This document shows positions 33,570-44,044 of a DNA stretch of 64,000 nucleotides, piece after piece. The stretch lies in the NCBI RefSeq assembly GCF_036320965.1, contig NC_092231.1, forward strand, positions 27,970,699 to 28,034,698. The letters are read 5' to 3'. The position numbers and the translations under genes were made by a program. Position 1 is the first letter of the stretch, and each line of letters starts with the position of its first letter. The DNA is from Panulirus ornatus (lineage: Eukaryota; Arthropoda; Malacostraca; Decapoda; Palinuridae). The notes below the pieces were generated by a model. It ran no database searches and had not been told where the DNA came from. It was given only the letters and a program-made list of their open reading frames with translations.

Positions 33570-35185
33570 TAGTGAAGTATTACTGTGGTGGGTTGATGTG
33601 TAAATCATGTCTGTGGTGGGCTGATATCGAGTAAATCATGACTGTGGTAGGTTGATAGCGTAAATCATGACTGTGGTGGGTTGCTATTATGTAAATCATG
33701 ACTGTGGTGGGTTGATACAGTAAATGAAGTCTGTGGTGGGTTGATATATAGTGTAAATCATGACTGTGGTGGGTTGATTTCGAGTAAATCATGACTGTGG
33801 TCGGTTGATATTGTGTAAATCATGACTGGTAGGTTGATATTATGTAAATCATGACTGTGGTGGGTTGATATCATGTAAATCATGATTATGGTAGGTTGAT
33901 ATTGTGTAAATCATGACTGTGGTGGGTTGATATTATGTAAATCATGACTGTGGTGGGTTGATATTGTGTAAATCATGACTGTGGTGGGTTGATAGTGTAA
34001 ATCATGACTGTGGTGGGTTGATATTGTGTAAATCATGACTCTGGTCGGTTGATATTGTGTAAATCATGACTGTGGTGGGTTGACATTGTGTAAATCATGA
34101 CTGTGGTGTTGATATTGTGTAAATCATGACTGTGGTGGGTTGATAGTGTAAATCATGACTGTGGTGGGTTGATATTATGCAAATCATGACTGTGGTCGGT
34201 TGATATTGTGTAAATCATGACTGTGGCGGGTTGATATTGTGTAAATCATGACTGGTGGATTGATATTGTGTAAATCATGACTGGTGGGTTGATATTGTGT
34301 AAACCATGACTGGTGGGTTGATATTGTGTAAATCATGACTGGTGGTTGATATTGTGTAAACCATGACTGGCGGGTTGATATTGTGTAAACCATGACTGTG
34401 GCGGGTTGATATTGTGTAAATCCTGACTATAGTGGATTGATATTATGTAAATATGACTGTTGTGGGTTTATAGTGTAAATCATGACTGGTGGGTTGATAT
34501 CGAGTAAATCATGAATGTGGTGGGTTGATATTTTGTAAATCATAAATGTGGTGTGTTGATATTATATAAATCATGACTGTGGTGGGTTGGCATTAAGTAA
34601 ATCATGACTGTGGTGGGTTAATAGTGTAAACCATGACTGTGGTGGGTTGATATTATGTAAATCATGACTGGTGGGTTGATATCATGTAAATCATGACTGC
34701 GGTGGGTTAATATAGTGTAAATCATGACTGTGGTGGGTTGATATTGTGTAAATCACGGTTGTGGTGGCTTGCTATTGTGTAAATCAAGTCTGTGGTGGGT
34801 TGATATTGAGTAAATCATGACTGTGGTGGGTTGATATTGAGTAAATCATGACTTAGGTTGTGTTGATATGGAGTAAATCATGACTGTGGTGGGATGATAT
34901 TGTGTAAATCATGACTGGTGGGTTAATACTGTGAAAACCATGACTGTGGTGGGTTGATATTGTGTAAATCATGACTGTGATGGGTTGATATTGTGTAAAA
35001 CATGACTGCCGGGTTGATATTATGTAAACCATGACAGTGGTGGGTTGATATTGTGTAAATCATGACTAGTGTGTTGATACTGTGTAAAACATGACTGGTG
35101 TGTTGATATTATACTGTGGTGGGTTACTACTGTGTAAATCATGACTGTGGTGGCTTGACATTGTGTAAATCATAGTAGTGGGTCA
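33570..35185. repeat. Diverged ~31-bp minisatellite, about 52 copies
   Basis: The unit is GTGTAAATCATGACTGTGG then TGGGTTGATATT. Unit length varies from about 25 to 35 through small indels, so this is among the oldest or fastest-diverging arrays here. Confidence 0.95.
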
Positions 35186-35615
35186 TACTTCGTTTGGCAG
35201 TCCATATCTTTAGTATATCATACATAACAACGACATACGATGGTCACCATGATGAAACAGTCCTAGTGATCAGCCAGTCTGTTGGTCGCCGCTGCCAGCA
35301 TAGCATGGGCAGTGTCTTCTGGAGCCTCGTGTTTACCACTGCAAGTTGGTGTCGGACCAAACCCACAACGTTATCTGATCAATCAGGTTATTGGAAGCTG
35401 CAACATGCTAGTCATCACGCCCATCACTGCTGTACTGACCAAGGTTCCTCTCCCGCCCTCTCTGACGCCTCTCAGCTCCGGGACACACAGCTGAGACCGT
35501 CTTTATCCCGCCCTCCCTGACGCCTCTCAGCTCCGGGCACAGCTGCGTCAAGTGTTTCCTGGTAATTTTGTTTCTTGCCACACTGCCACGGCAGCTGTCA
35601 CTGCTCCCTCTGGCG
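35186..35615. other. Unique sequence with one short duplication
   Basis: CCCGCCCT..TGACGCCTCTCAG is present twice (about 35452 and 35507). GATCAATCAGGTTATTGGAA resembles the CR1 tail motif but is too short to call. Confidence 0.4.
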
Positions 35616-37170
35616 CGTTACTGTGAGGTGCTGAGGGTCTGGACGACGGAGGGGGAGGTGCTGGGGGTCTGGACGACGGAGGGGGAGGTGCTGGGGGTCT
35701 GGACGACGGAGGGGGAGGTGCTGGGGGTCTGGACGACGGAGGGGGAGGTGCTGAGGGTCTGGACGACGGAGGGGGAGGTGCTGAGGGTCTGGACGACGGA
35801 GGGGGAGGTGCTGAGGGTCTGGACGACGGAGGGGGAGGCGCTGAGGGTCTGGACGACGGAGGGGGAGGTGCTGAGGGTCTGGACGACGGAGGGGGAGGTG
35901 CTGAGGGTCTGGACGACGGAGGGGGAGGTGCTGGGGTCTGGACGACGGAGGGGGAGGTGCTGGGGGTCTGGACGACGGAGGGGGAGGTGCTGGGGGTCTG
36001 GACGACGGAGGGGGAGGTGCTGAGGGTCTGGACGACGGAGGGGGAGGTGCTGGGGGTCTGGACGACGGAGGGGGAGGTGATGGGGGTCTGGACGACGGAG
36101 GGGGAGGTGCTGGGGTCTGGACGACGGAGGGGGAGGTGCTGAGGGTCTGGACGACGGAGGGGGAGGTGATGGGGGTCTGGACGACGGAGGGGGAGGTGCT
36201 GAGGGGTCTGGACGACGGAGGGGGAGGTGCTGAGGGGTCTGGACGACGGAGGGGGAGGTGCTGGGGGTCTGGACGACGGAGGGGGAGGTGATGGGGGTCT
36301 GGACGACGGAGGGGGAGGTGCTGAGGGTCTGGACGACGGAGGGGGAGGTGATGGGGGTCTGAACGACGGAGGGGAGGTGCTGAGGGTCTGGACGACAGAG
36401 GGGGAGGTGCTGAGGGTCTGGACAACGGAGGGGGAGGTGATGGGGGTCTGGACGACGGAGGGGGAGGTGCTGAGGGTATGGACGACGGAGGGGGAGGTGA
36501 TGGGGGTCTGGACGACGGAGGGGGAGGTGCTGGGGGTCTGGACGACGGAGGGGGAGGTGATGGGGGTCTGGACGACGGAGGGGGAGGTGCTGGGGGTCTG
36601 GACGACGGAGGGGGAGGTGCTGAGGGTCTGGACGACGGAGGGGGAGGTGATGGGGGTCTGGACGACGGAGGGGGAGGTGATGGGGGTCTGGACGACGGAG
36701 GGGGAGGTGCTGAGGGTCTGGACGACGGAGGGGGAGGTGCTGAGGGTATGACGACGGAGGGGGAGGTGATGGGGGTCTGGACGACGGAAGGGGAGGTGCT
36801 GGGGGTCTGGACGACGGAGGGGGAGGTGATGGGGGTCTGGACGACGGAGGGGGAGGTGCTGGGAGGTCTGGACGACGGAGGGGGAGGTGCTGGGGGTCTG
36901 GACGACGGAGGGGGAGGTGCTGGGGTCTGGACGACGGAGGGGAGGTGATGGGGGTCTGAACGACGGAGGGGAGGTGCTGAGGGTCTGGACGACAGAGGGG
37001 GAGGTGCTGAGGGTCTGGACAACGGAGGGGGAGGTGATGGGGGTCTGGACGACGGAAGGGGAGGTGCTGGGGGTCTGGACGACGGAGGGGGAGGTGCTGG
37101 GGGTCTGGACGACGGAGGGGGAGGTGCTGGGGGTCTGGACGACGGAGGAGGAGATGCTGAGGGTCTGGGC
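35616..37170. repeat. 30-bp G-rich minisatellite, about 52 copies
   Basis: The unit is GGTGCTGGGGGTCTGGACGA then CGGAGGGGGA. Variants GGTGAT, CTGAGG and one-base losses occur. The minus strand is open for 570 and 524 codons in two frames (SAPPPPSSRP, TSPSVVQTP). Those are repeat read-through. Confidence 0.98.
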
Positions 37171-37445
37171 AAGGGACGGGCGGGGGTAAAATAGGACTGG
37201 AGTAGTTGGGTGGTGGTAGGAGCGAGGGGTGAGGGGAAGCTGCCCTAACTTGAGCATCATTTCAACATGTACAGCAGCAGTCTGATCATATACTGACTGT
37301 AATCATCTATTGCATAATTTCATTCGTTCCAATAATTACCTCATCTTCAATTATAAATCTTACAGCAGAGCCACACATACCGCTGACTTCAAGCTTTCAA
37401 AATGTTTCGAAATTGTGAGTCATAGTTATGAAGTGTTAGTGGGTC
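37171..37445. other. Unique AT-rich sequence
   Basis: Nothing supported. Confidence 0.5.
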
Positions 37446-37658
37446 ATGGCTACAGGGGGTGGACGTCTTGTGTCTGGGAACGTTACAGTGACGTCCCTCG
37501 ACACGAGGCTGACCTACACGTGTCGGACGCTCACACTCTGCTGCCTTTTTAGGATTTCTCCCTGGCCTGGGTTGAGACGCCGTAAAAGAACGAGACTTGG
37601 GAGTCGTATTTATGAGTCCGCTTCATTTACACACGCACCATCTGAACCAGGCTCGTAA
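37446..37658 (+). CDS. Candidate exon(s), 70-codon open stretch
   Basis: An open frame begins at ATG 37446 and reads RLVSGNVTVTSLDTRLTYTC, loosely like an immunoglobulin-type strand before its cysteine. It continues through an acceptor-like CTCTGCTGCCTTTTTAG (ending 37552) and ends ESASFTHAPSEPGS. Either the whole frame or only 37553-37658 could be exon. No family is supported, and the frame may be chance. Confidence 0.2.
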   Translation: MATGGGRLVSGNVTVTSLDTRLTYTCRTLTLCCLFRISPWPGLRRRKRTRLGSRIYESASFTHAPSEPGS

Positions 37659-37852
37659 GAAGGTTGTAAACATGACTGAATTCGCGAACGAGTTCGTCTG
37701 GCAACATGTTACTTGAGGGGTGGGGTGGGGGGGGGGGGGGAGCACAGCCTCCCGCCTCATCCAATCATTGCAACGTCAAGTGTTACTCAGTGTGAATAAC
37801 AAGGGGAAGACGGGGCCACTCTCACCAGGATATAAAACTGCACGCTCTGCTG

Positions 37853-37855
<3 letters not shown>

Positions 37856-37935
<80 letters not shown>

Positions 37936-38050
37936 CACACACACACACACACACACCCACACACACACACACACACACATACCACACACACACACACACA
38001 CACACACACCACACACACATACCACACACACACACACACACACACACATA

Positions 38051-38090
<40 letters not shown>

Positions 38091-38135
38091 CACACACACA
38101 CACACACACATACCACACACACACACACACACACA
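37856..38135. repeat. (CA)n microsatellite with TACC interruptions
   Basis: About 280 bases of CA, broken by CATACCACAC and ACCCAC blocks. A (CT)n run of about 24 units follows at 38236-38282. Confidence 0.97.
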
Positions 38136-38232
38136 ACCTGACCCTGTCTTTCTGAGTCTTTTTCTTTCTGTTTCTTCTTTGTGTCGCGTTCTTAATTTCC
38201 CCTTCCGAAAATTCTGCTAAACTCCCACCTCC

Positions 38233-38286
<54 letters not shown>

Positions 38287-38326
38287 CCCATTACCAATGA
38301 CTAACTTTCCTCATCATTCCCTGCAG

Positions 38327-38589
38327 GTGATCTTGCCACCGTGGTCAGTGTGGCGGGCTGGTGCGTCCAGCGGTGGTGGTGGTGTTGGTGTGGCGTGTCC
38401 CGTGGCGTACTGGCCACCACCCTGGCGACCCCCGCTGCGCGCCGCTCACTCCACCATTTGTAATCGCTTCACACGTCAACAGAGTCGCATTACATGCATT
38501 GCTGAGCGAGCGAGGCGTCCCACACGACTCAATCTCCCGCTGGGCCAGCAGATGGCCAGCCTCGTGTCTGGTGTGAGGCAGGTGACGAG
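38327..38589 (+). CDS. Candidate internal exon (263 bp)
   Basis: A model acceptor with branch-like ATGACTAACTTT, then CCTCATCATTCCCTGCAG, ends at 38326. A donor GACGAG/GTGAGG follows at 38590. One frame is open throughout: VILPPWSVWRAGASSGGGGV at the start, QQMASLVSGVRQVTR at the end, ending with two spare bases. In that phase the next candidate exon (38671) would read QPNNREPVLNRLEPLAGSEP and stop at 38785. A second frame (DLATVVSVAGWCVQ) is open for 45 codons. The minus strand is also open across 38345-39118, so coding strand and frame are unresolved. GC-rich. Confidence 0.3.
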
Positions 38590-38670
38590 GTGAGGGTTCG
38601 CGCCTGGAATTAGCACAAGACGGGCCCCTAGTGTGAGACACGACGCGCCCCTCACTCTGCTCCACTCCAG

Positions 38671-38901
38671 CCAACCCAACAATCGAGAACCAGTCCTCAA
38701 CAGACTGGAACCACTGGCTGGGTCCGAACCGTTCCGTATTCCAGCATGTCTTTTTTGTCTCAAGAGAAGCGAGATGAATTGGTAATACTAGCGCCTCCTC
38801 ACGAGTTATCAGCAGTTCCGGCAAGAGAGGATGACACACAGGTCGGTTCATACCACCCGCGACCCGCCCGCCCGTCTGCCGCGGTGACACAGGAGCGTCG
38901 G
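38671..38901 (+). CDS. Candidate internal or terminal exon (231 bp)
   Basis: A strong acceptor (CCTCACTCTGCTCCACTCCAG) ends at 38670, and a donor CGTCGG/GTGAGC starts at 38902. The phase-0 frame is open for all 77 codons, with MSFLSQEKRDELVILAPPHE and LSAVPAREDDTQVGSYHPRP, a charged, disordered-looking stretch. The alternative phase joins the preceding candidate and stops at 38785. No recognisable domain. Confidence 0.3.
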
Positions 38902-39039
38902 GTGAGCGGGTGGGCGGTGGGCGGGCCTGGAGAGGTGCGTCAGGCACGGTGGTGGCAGTAGGCAGCAGTGGTGCTGAGCAGGAGGGAAACTGTCGTGGCC
39001 CACGAGACAAATGTGGCACGGTGGTGATAAGACAATTGT

Positions 39040-39040
<1 letters not shown>

Positions 39041-39111
<71 letters not shown>
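39041..39111. repeat. (CT)n microsatellite
   Basis: About 35 uninterrupted CT units, between candidate exons. Confidence 0.97.
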
Positions 39112-39114
<3 letters not shown>

Positions 39115-39305
39115 CCAATATCTGTGTCTACATCACCCCCTCTGTCTCGAGGTGTGTCTGTACCTGTTGTCACAGATCTTCCTGGTCGATCTCTACCCGT
39201 GCAACTGTTGCACCAGGCTGTTGCATGCTGCAGCCAGCCTTGTTGTGCAGCCAGAGCAGGTGGGCTGGTCCGTTACGTACATGTTGTTCATCATACCACC
39301 AGCAG

Positions 39306-39473
39306 GTGGCAGTGTGGTGGCAGAGGGCAGCACTAATAACGTACACAGTGGCAGGGTAAACAACACTCGTGAGTCCCGGATGTCTCCTGCTGTCCCACCC
39401 ACCGCGTCACAACATCCTGGCCTCTGGAGGGAGTTAATGTGTCAGTGTAGGGAGGCAGATCCTCCGTGTGCAG
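39306..39473 (+). CDS. Candidate internal exon (168 bp)
   Basis: The frame reads GGSVVAEGSTNNVHSGRVNN then TRESRMSPAVPPTAS and WRELMCQCREADPPCA, ending at a consensus donor GTGCAG/GTGAGG. It has a possible N-glycosylation site (NNT). The acceptor (CATCATACCACCAGCAG) has a weak pyrimidine tract. It may continue the 38.3-38.9 kb cluster, but phases and frames there are unresolved. Confidence 0.22.
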
Positions 39474-39559
39474 GTGAGGATGATACATTACCTTCACTCA
39501 GTGTATCATGGTGACCTATCTCACACCTCTGTATATATGTCAATATCTAACAATTTTTC

Positions 39560-39800
39560 TTCACCGTGTTACTGTAACATAACAAATTTTGTTCATGTTA
39601 TCGTAACATAACGATTTTTCTTCAACATGTTAACGTAACATAACGATTTTTCTTCAACATGTTATCATAACATAACGACTTTTCTTCACTATGTTATCGT
39701 AACATAACGACTTTTCTTCACTATGTTATCGTAACATAACGACTTTTCTTCACTATGTTATCGTAACATAACGACTTTTCTTCACTATGTTATCGTAACA
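39560..39800. repeat. 32-bp minisatellite, about 7-8 copies
   Basis: The unit is TGTTATCGTAACATAACGAC then TTTTCTTCACTA. GTTATCGTAAC forms a short inverted repeat in every unit. Confidence 0.95.
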
Positions 39801-39925
39801 AAGTTACTGAACTGATGCGGAGGGGAAACGTAATCTAGTTTCCACCTCCGGAATATGTCTGGGTTTACCGTGTGATGTGTCAGACCACAGCCAGTACTAC
39901 CGTGAGGGGAGTTCACCTGGCACAC

Positions 39926-40069
39926 CTGCTGGTTTTCAAAGCGGTCGTGTACCACGTCCACCATCCAGGGGTCGACCGCTCCTTTCCTGACGAACTGACT
40001 TCGAATCTCAGTGATCTCTGATAACGCCTGAAGCATTGACTGGAGTTCTTCAATCTCTTTTTTATAAGC
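39926..40069 (-). CDS. Best candidate exon in the window (48 codons, phase 0/0)
   Basis: On the minus strand an acceptor with a pyrimidine-rich lead (AGAATTTACTTGATTTAG) ends just before 40069. Then come exactly 48 open codons, ending at a donor CAGCAG/GTGTGC. The product begins AYKKEIEELQSMLQALSEIT, an amphipathic stretch that could form a coiled coil. It continues EIRSQFVRKGAVDPWMVDVV and ends HDRFENQQ. The exon length is a multiple of three. The acceptor's TAG gives an in-frame stop just upstream, so it cannot extend 5' without splicing. Composition differs from the surrounding repeats. I do not recognise the family, and no neighbouring exon of the same gene was identified. Confidence 0.42.
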
Positions 40070-40149
40070 CTAAATCAAGTAAATTCTGTCATTCTCGTCG
40101 TCACACTGATTTTTTTTATGTTATATGAGACGACACGGACAGCTGAGGC

Positions 40150-40315
40150 CTTAATTCAGACCATCACATTAACCCCTAGGGGTGGATGAACAGCTGAGTT
40201 GACTGTAGACCGACTGCCGTAAAGCAGGATTCGAACCTATGCGCTTGACTCAGGGCGTCCCGTGAAAGCGTCACGGTCAGGAACGCTACCCGTTACACCA
40301 CGGGAGTCCACTGTT
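40150..40315 (-). mobile_element. tRNA-derived SINE
   Basis: On the minus strand it reads CTCCCGTGGTGTAACGGGTA (A-box region), then CATAGGTTCGAATCCTGC (B box). A tail GGCAGTCGGTCTACAGTCAA CTCAGC-type follows, matching 52525-52560. The A-to-B spacing suits a tRNA-like polymerase III promoter, but the 3' half has no tRNA acceptor stem, so it is a SINE head and not a tRNA gene. Confidence 0.75.
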
Positions 40316-40349
40316 TACCTTAGGCGACTGTGTAGCTTCCATGATGTTT

Positions 40350-40878
40350 GTTTATATATTGTGTATAGCCACCAGTGTCAGATATGAGGCACAGTAGGGA
40401 GGCAAGTACAGTACTGACCCTGGGACAGAGGATGATACGTAGCTGTATTGTGTATAACCACCAGTGTCAGATATGAGGCACAGTAGGGAGGCAAGTACAG
40501 TACTGACCCTGGGACACAGGATGATACGTAGCTGTATTGTGTATAACCACCAGTGTCAGATATGAGGCACAGTAGGGAGGCAAGTACAGTACTGACCCTG
40601 GGACACAGGATGATACGTAGCTGTATTGTGTATAACCACCAGTGTCAGATATGAGGCACAGTAGGGAGGCAAGTACAGTACTGACCCTGGGACACAGGAT
40701 GATACGTAGCTGTATTGTGTATAACCACCAGTGTCAGATATGAGGCACAGTAGGGAGGCAAGTACAGTACTGACCCTGGGATAGAGGATGATACGTAGCT
40801 GTATTGTGTATAACCACCAGTGTCAGATATGAGGCACAGTAGGGAGGCAAGTACAGTACTGACCCTGGGACAGAGGAC
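40350..40878. repeat. 89-bp satellite, array 2, about 6 copies
   Basis: Same unit and orientation as 30975-31722. Most copies here carry GTAGC plus TAACC, a combination rare in array 1. Confidence 0.97.
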
Positions 40879-40990
40879 TGACTCAAGATGAACATGTTAC
40901 GCAACAGAACTTTTCCTTCATGTGTCACAGCTGGTGGAGGCTCTCACCTGGCAGCTTCTGTCTCACATGGTAGACAGCAATCTACCTTAC

Positions 40991-41133
40991 CTTCTGGCTG
41001 GGGTTTCATGGGTTCGCAATATGTGTTGTTACGTCCCTGAGCTACCCACAGAAACCCCCAGCGTGGGGAGCGGGTGAGGTGCACGTACGTGTGGACAATA
41101 TCGAGAGCTGAAATTCGAGTCGAAGGTTCACAA
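40991..41133 (-). CDS. Candidate internal exon (143 bp)
   Basis: On the minus strand an acceptor (CGTCGTCACCACACAACAG) precedes an open frame CEPSTRISALDIVHTYVHLT, then RSPRWGFLWVAQGRNNTYCE and PMKPQPE. It ends at a consensus donor CAGAAG/GTAAGG. NNTY is a possible glycosylation site. Unknown protein. An upstream acceptor (GAGGCCTTCAG) could lengthen it. Confidence 0.28.
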
Positions 41134-41306
41134 CTGTTGTGTGGTGACGACGAGGCGCAGTGGTCCAGCACAACTGAAGGCCTCTTACATACGTCTCCCT
41201 TCCTCCTGTGTACCATCCGTGTACCGTCATGCGTACCGTCCACGTGCCATCCGTGTACCGTCCGTGTACCATCGTGCACCTTCACTATAGCCCTGCACTA
41301 TGTCAG

Positions 41307-41504
41307 CCTCTGTGGAACCTGCCAAACACGCACTTCCCTCAGTCAGTCACCATCAGCGGAGGAGTCTTTGCACACGTCCTCTGTGAGGCGGAGGGAAGGT
41401 GCACGGTGGGGGAGTGTAGCGCCTCCACCACATCGTGTCTCAGGCGAGTGTGGCAGCACCTACAGCCTCCCCACGATCCTCCAACACCTGGACTGAACTT
41501 CTGA
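41307..41504 (+). CDS. Candidate terminal exon, cysteine-containing
   Basis: After TGTCAG the frame reads PLWNLPNTHFPQSVTISGGV, then FAHVLCEAEGRCTVGECSAS, and ends PPTPGLNF before TGA. The acceptor has a poor pyrimidine tract. A degenerate GTACCGTCCGTGTACCATC repeat lies just upstream (41203-41282). No family is recognised. Confidence 0.22.
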   Translation, partial: PLWNLPNTHFPQSVTISGGVFAHVLCEAEGRCTVGECSASTTSCLRRVWQHLQPPHDPPTPGLNF

Positions 41505-41940
41505 AGAGCGGTGTGAGGGAGGCAGACGGGGGAAGCGAGGCTGAGGAATCATACGTCGCCCTGCGTGGTGACGAGGGCAGGGGGGGGGGGGTGTTACAGA
41601 GAAGGCGGGTGGACACAGGACAGAAGAGGGAGGGAGGGTGAAGAGGTTAGTGTGGATGAAGAGGTTAAAGGTCACTGAGAGTGAGGAAGAGAGATAAATA
41701 AAGATATGGATAGATCAGTCGGTAGGTAGACAAGCAGATAGATAGCAAGGTAGATAGAGGATAGACAGGTCAGGTAAGTATGGGTGGGTCATGACAGGTG
41801 GCCGGCCAGACCACGTAAGTAAGTATGAAGACAGATGTCAGTACGTAAACCATGTAAGTCGGAAGATATCAATACACAGACACGTTCATCTACGTATGTA
41901 TGTAAGCAGGTCAGTGCCTTCACATTCCCAGACATTATGC
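41505..41940. other. Unique purine-rich sequence
   Basis: Poly-G near 41578-41591 and loose GATA/GTAAGTA-like runs at 41690-41910. No gene seen. Confidence 0.45.
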
Positions 41941-41941
41941 A

Positions 41942-42245
41942 GGTCGACCAGCAGGTAGACCATTAACCACTGGGTATAGACCAAGTGTGTGGAGCAGCAG
42001 GTCGACCAGCAGGTAGGCCATTAACCACTGGGTATAGACCAAGTGTGTGGAGCAGCAGGTCGACCAGCAGGTAGGCCATTAACCACTGGGTATAGACCAA
42101 GTGTGTGGAGCAGCAGGTCGACCAGCATGCACATCATTAACCATTGGGTATAGACCAAGTGTGTGGAGCAGGAGGTCGACCACCAGGCAGACCATTAACC
42201 ACTGGGTATAGACCAAGTGTGTGGTGCAGCAGGTCGACCACCAGG
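41942..42245. repeat. 58-bp minisatellite, about 5 copies
   Basis: The unit begins GGTCGACCAGCAGGTAGGCC and ends CAAGTGTGTGGAGCAGCA. It contains the palindrome GTCGAC. Confidence 0.96.
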
Positions 42246-42316
42246 CGGTCCAACAGAACTTCACCCAGGTGTGTGGTGCATCATGTCAGCTGCTCCACAA
42301 CTCGAGAGTCAGCCAG

Positions 42317-43455
42317 AGCGTGGAGTGTCATGTGTGTACTGGGGAGCGTGGAGTGTCATGTGTGTACTGTGGAGCGTGGAGTGTCATGTGTGTACTGTGG
42401 AGCGTGGTTTCATGTGTACACTGTGGAACGTGGAGTGCCATGTGTGTACTGTGGAGCGTGGAGTGTCACGTGTGTACTGTGGAGCGTGGAATGCCATGTG
42501 TGTACTGTGGAGCATGGAGTGTCATGTGTGTACTGTGGTGTCATATGTGTACTGTGGAGCGTGGAGTGTCATGTGTGTACTGTGCAGCGTGGAGTGCCAT
42601 GTGTGTACTGGAGAGCGTGGAGTGTCATGTGTACATTGTGGAGCGTGGAGTGTCATGTGTGTACTGTGGAGCGTGGAGTGTCATGTGTGTACTGGGAAGC
42701 GTGGAGTGTCATGTGTGTACTGTGAAGCATGGGGTGTCATGTGTGTACTGGGAAGCGTGGAGTGTCATGTGTGTACTGTGAAGCATGGGGTGTCATGTGT
42801 GTACTGGGAAGCGTGGAGTGTCATGTGTGTACTGGGAAGCGTGGAGTGTCATGTGTGTACTGTGAAGCATGGGGTGTCATGTGTGTACTGGGAAGCGTGG
42901 AGTGTCATGTGTGTACTGGGAAGCGTGGAGTGTCATGTGTGTACTGGGAAGCGTGGAGTGTCATGTGTGTACTGGGAAGCGTGGAGTGTCATGTGTGTAC
43001 TGGGAAGCGTGGAGTGTCATGTGTGTACTGGGAAGCGTGGAGTGTCATGTGTGTACTGGGAAGCGTGGAGTGTCATGTGTGTACTGGGAAGCGTGGAGTG
43101 TCATGTGTGTACTGGAAGCGTGGAGTGTCATGTGTGTACTGGGAAGCGTGGAGTGTCATGTGTGTACTGGGAAGCGTGGAGTGTCATGTGTGTACTGGGA
43201 AGCGTGGAGTGTCATGTGTGTACTGGGAAGCGTGGAGTGTCATGTGTGTACTGGGAAGCGTGGAGTGTCATGTGTGTACTGGGAAGCGTGGAGTGTCATG
43301 TGTGTACTGGAAGAGTGGAGTGTCATGTGTGTGAAGCATGGGGTGTCATGTGTGTACTGGGAAGCGTGGAGTGTCATGTGTGTACTGTGAAGCATGGGTG
43401 TCATGTGTGTACTGGGAAGCGTGGAGTGTCATGTGTGTACTGGGAAGCGTGGAGT
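42317..43455. repeat. 28-bp minisatellite, about 41 copies
   Basis: The unit is GCGTGGAGTGTCATGTGTGT then ACTGGGAA. The left copies are diverse (GTGGAGC) and the right copies nearly identical (GGGAAGC). Because 28 is coprime to 3, all plus frames cycle the same 28-residue peptide and stay open for up to 447 codons. Confidence 0.98.
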
Positions 43456-43715
43456 GGCATCAACCACGTAGCAGACCACACCCCCACCAGCACCATCCAC
43501 AAGGCAACACGGACATATCACCCTCACCAAGTAACGTCTGGCATCCTTCTCCCGCCGTAAGTATTAAGTGCGAACTGTTCATAAGTAACACTTCATTAAG
43601 TAACGTGGCAGCCTTAAGTACCGCTGTGTGCTCCTCACGATGCTAAAGCGCCACCTTAACTCCCCTCTGGACATCTTACGACCTGAGTAACTACTGTTTT
43701 AACCCCGCTCCCCAG

Positions 43716-43844
43716 CAGTACGACAACATCCCCTCAGGTACAACACCTCACATACGTTACCCTCCCGGCAACAGCACCCGTGGTATAACATGCGGGGTGT
43801 GTGGTGGGAAGGTCGGCGACTACGTACACGGCAGACCATGGTGA
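43716..43844 (+). CDS. Candidate terminal exon (42 codons plus stop)
   Basis: A clean acceptor (CTACTGTTTTAACCCCGCTCCCCAG region) ends at 43715. The frame QYDNIPSGTTPHIRYPPGNS, then TRGITCGVCGGKVGDYVHGR and PW, ends at TGA. It has one possible glycosylation site (NST) and a CGVCGG pair. An internal donor-like CCTCAG/GTACAA offers an alternative end. A GTAAGTATT donor lies 160 bases upstream at 43558, after a short open stretch, so this could be one exon-intron-exon unit. Unknown protein. Confidence 0.3.
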   Translation, partial: QYDNIPSGTTPHIRYPPGNSTRGITCGVCGGKVGDYVHGRPW

Positions 43845-43923
43845 CGTACGTCACACATAACAATGCTCCTTACGGAACACCAGGAAGGGTGGTGACCAGG
43901 AGCGGTAGGTAACCTTCTGTTCC

Positions 43924-43926
<3 letters not shown>

Positions 43927-43955
<29 letters not shown>
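43927..43955. repeat. (CA)n microsatellite
   Basis: Short run of about 14 units. Confidence 0.95.
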
Positions 43956-43956
<1 letters not shown>

Positions 43957-44044
43957 CTGGCCTCTCCACACACCCCAGCAACACCGACTGCGTCTGCCGT
44001 CTTCACGGGCACACGTCACAAGCAGACTCAAAACTTGCTTATGT

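Noticed and set aside
35548..37260. 570- and 524-codon proline/serine-rich open frames
   Set aside because: Repeat read-through of the 30-bp G-rich array, with one frame per phase. No start context or non-repeat domain was seen.
40190..40315. A tRNA gene on the minus strand
   Set aside because: A and B boxes are present, but no acceptor stem closes and the 3' part continues into a SINE tail shared with 52525-52560.
42217..43560. 447-codon cysteine-rich open frame (GVSCVYWEAWSVMCVLGSVE)
   Set aside because: Same explanation: a 28-bp unit coprime to 3 gives one peptide in all frames. The cysteine pattern is not conserved independently of the DNA unit.
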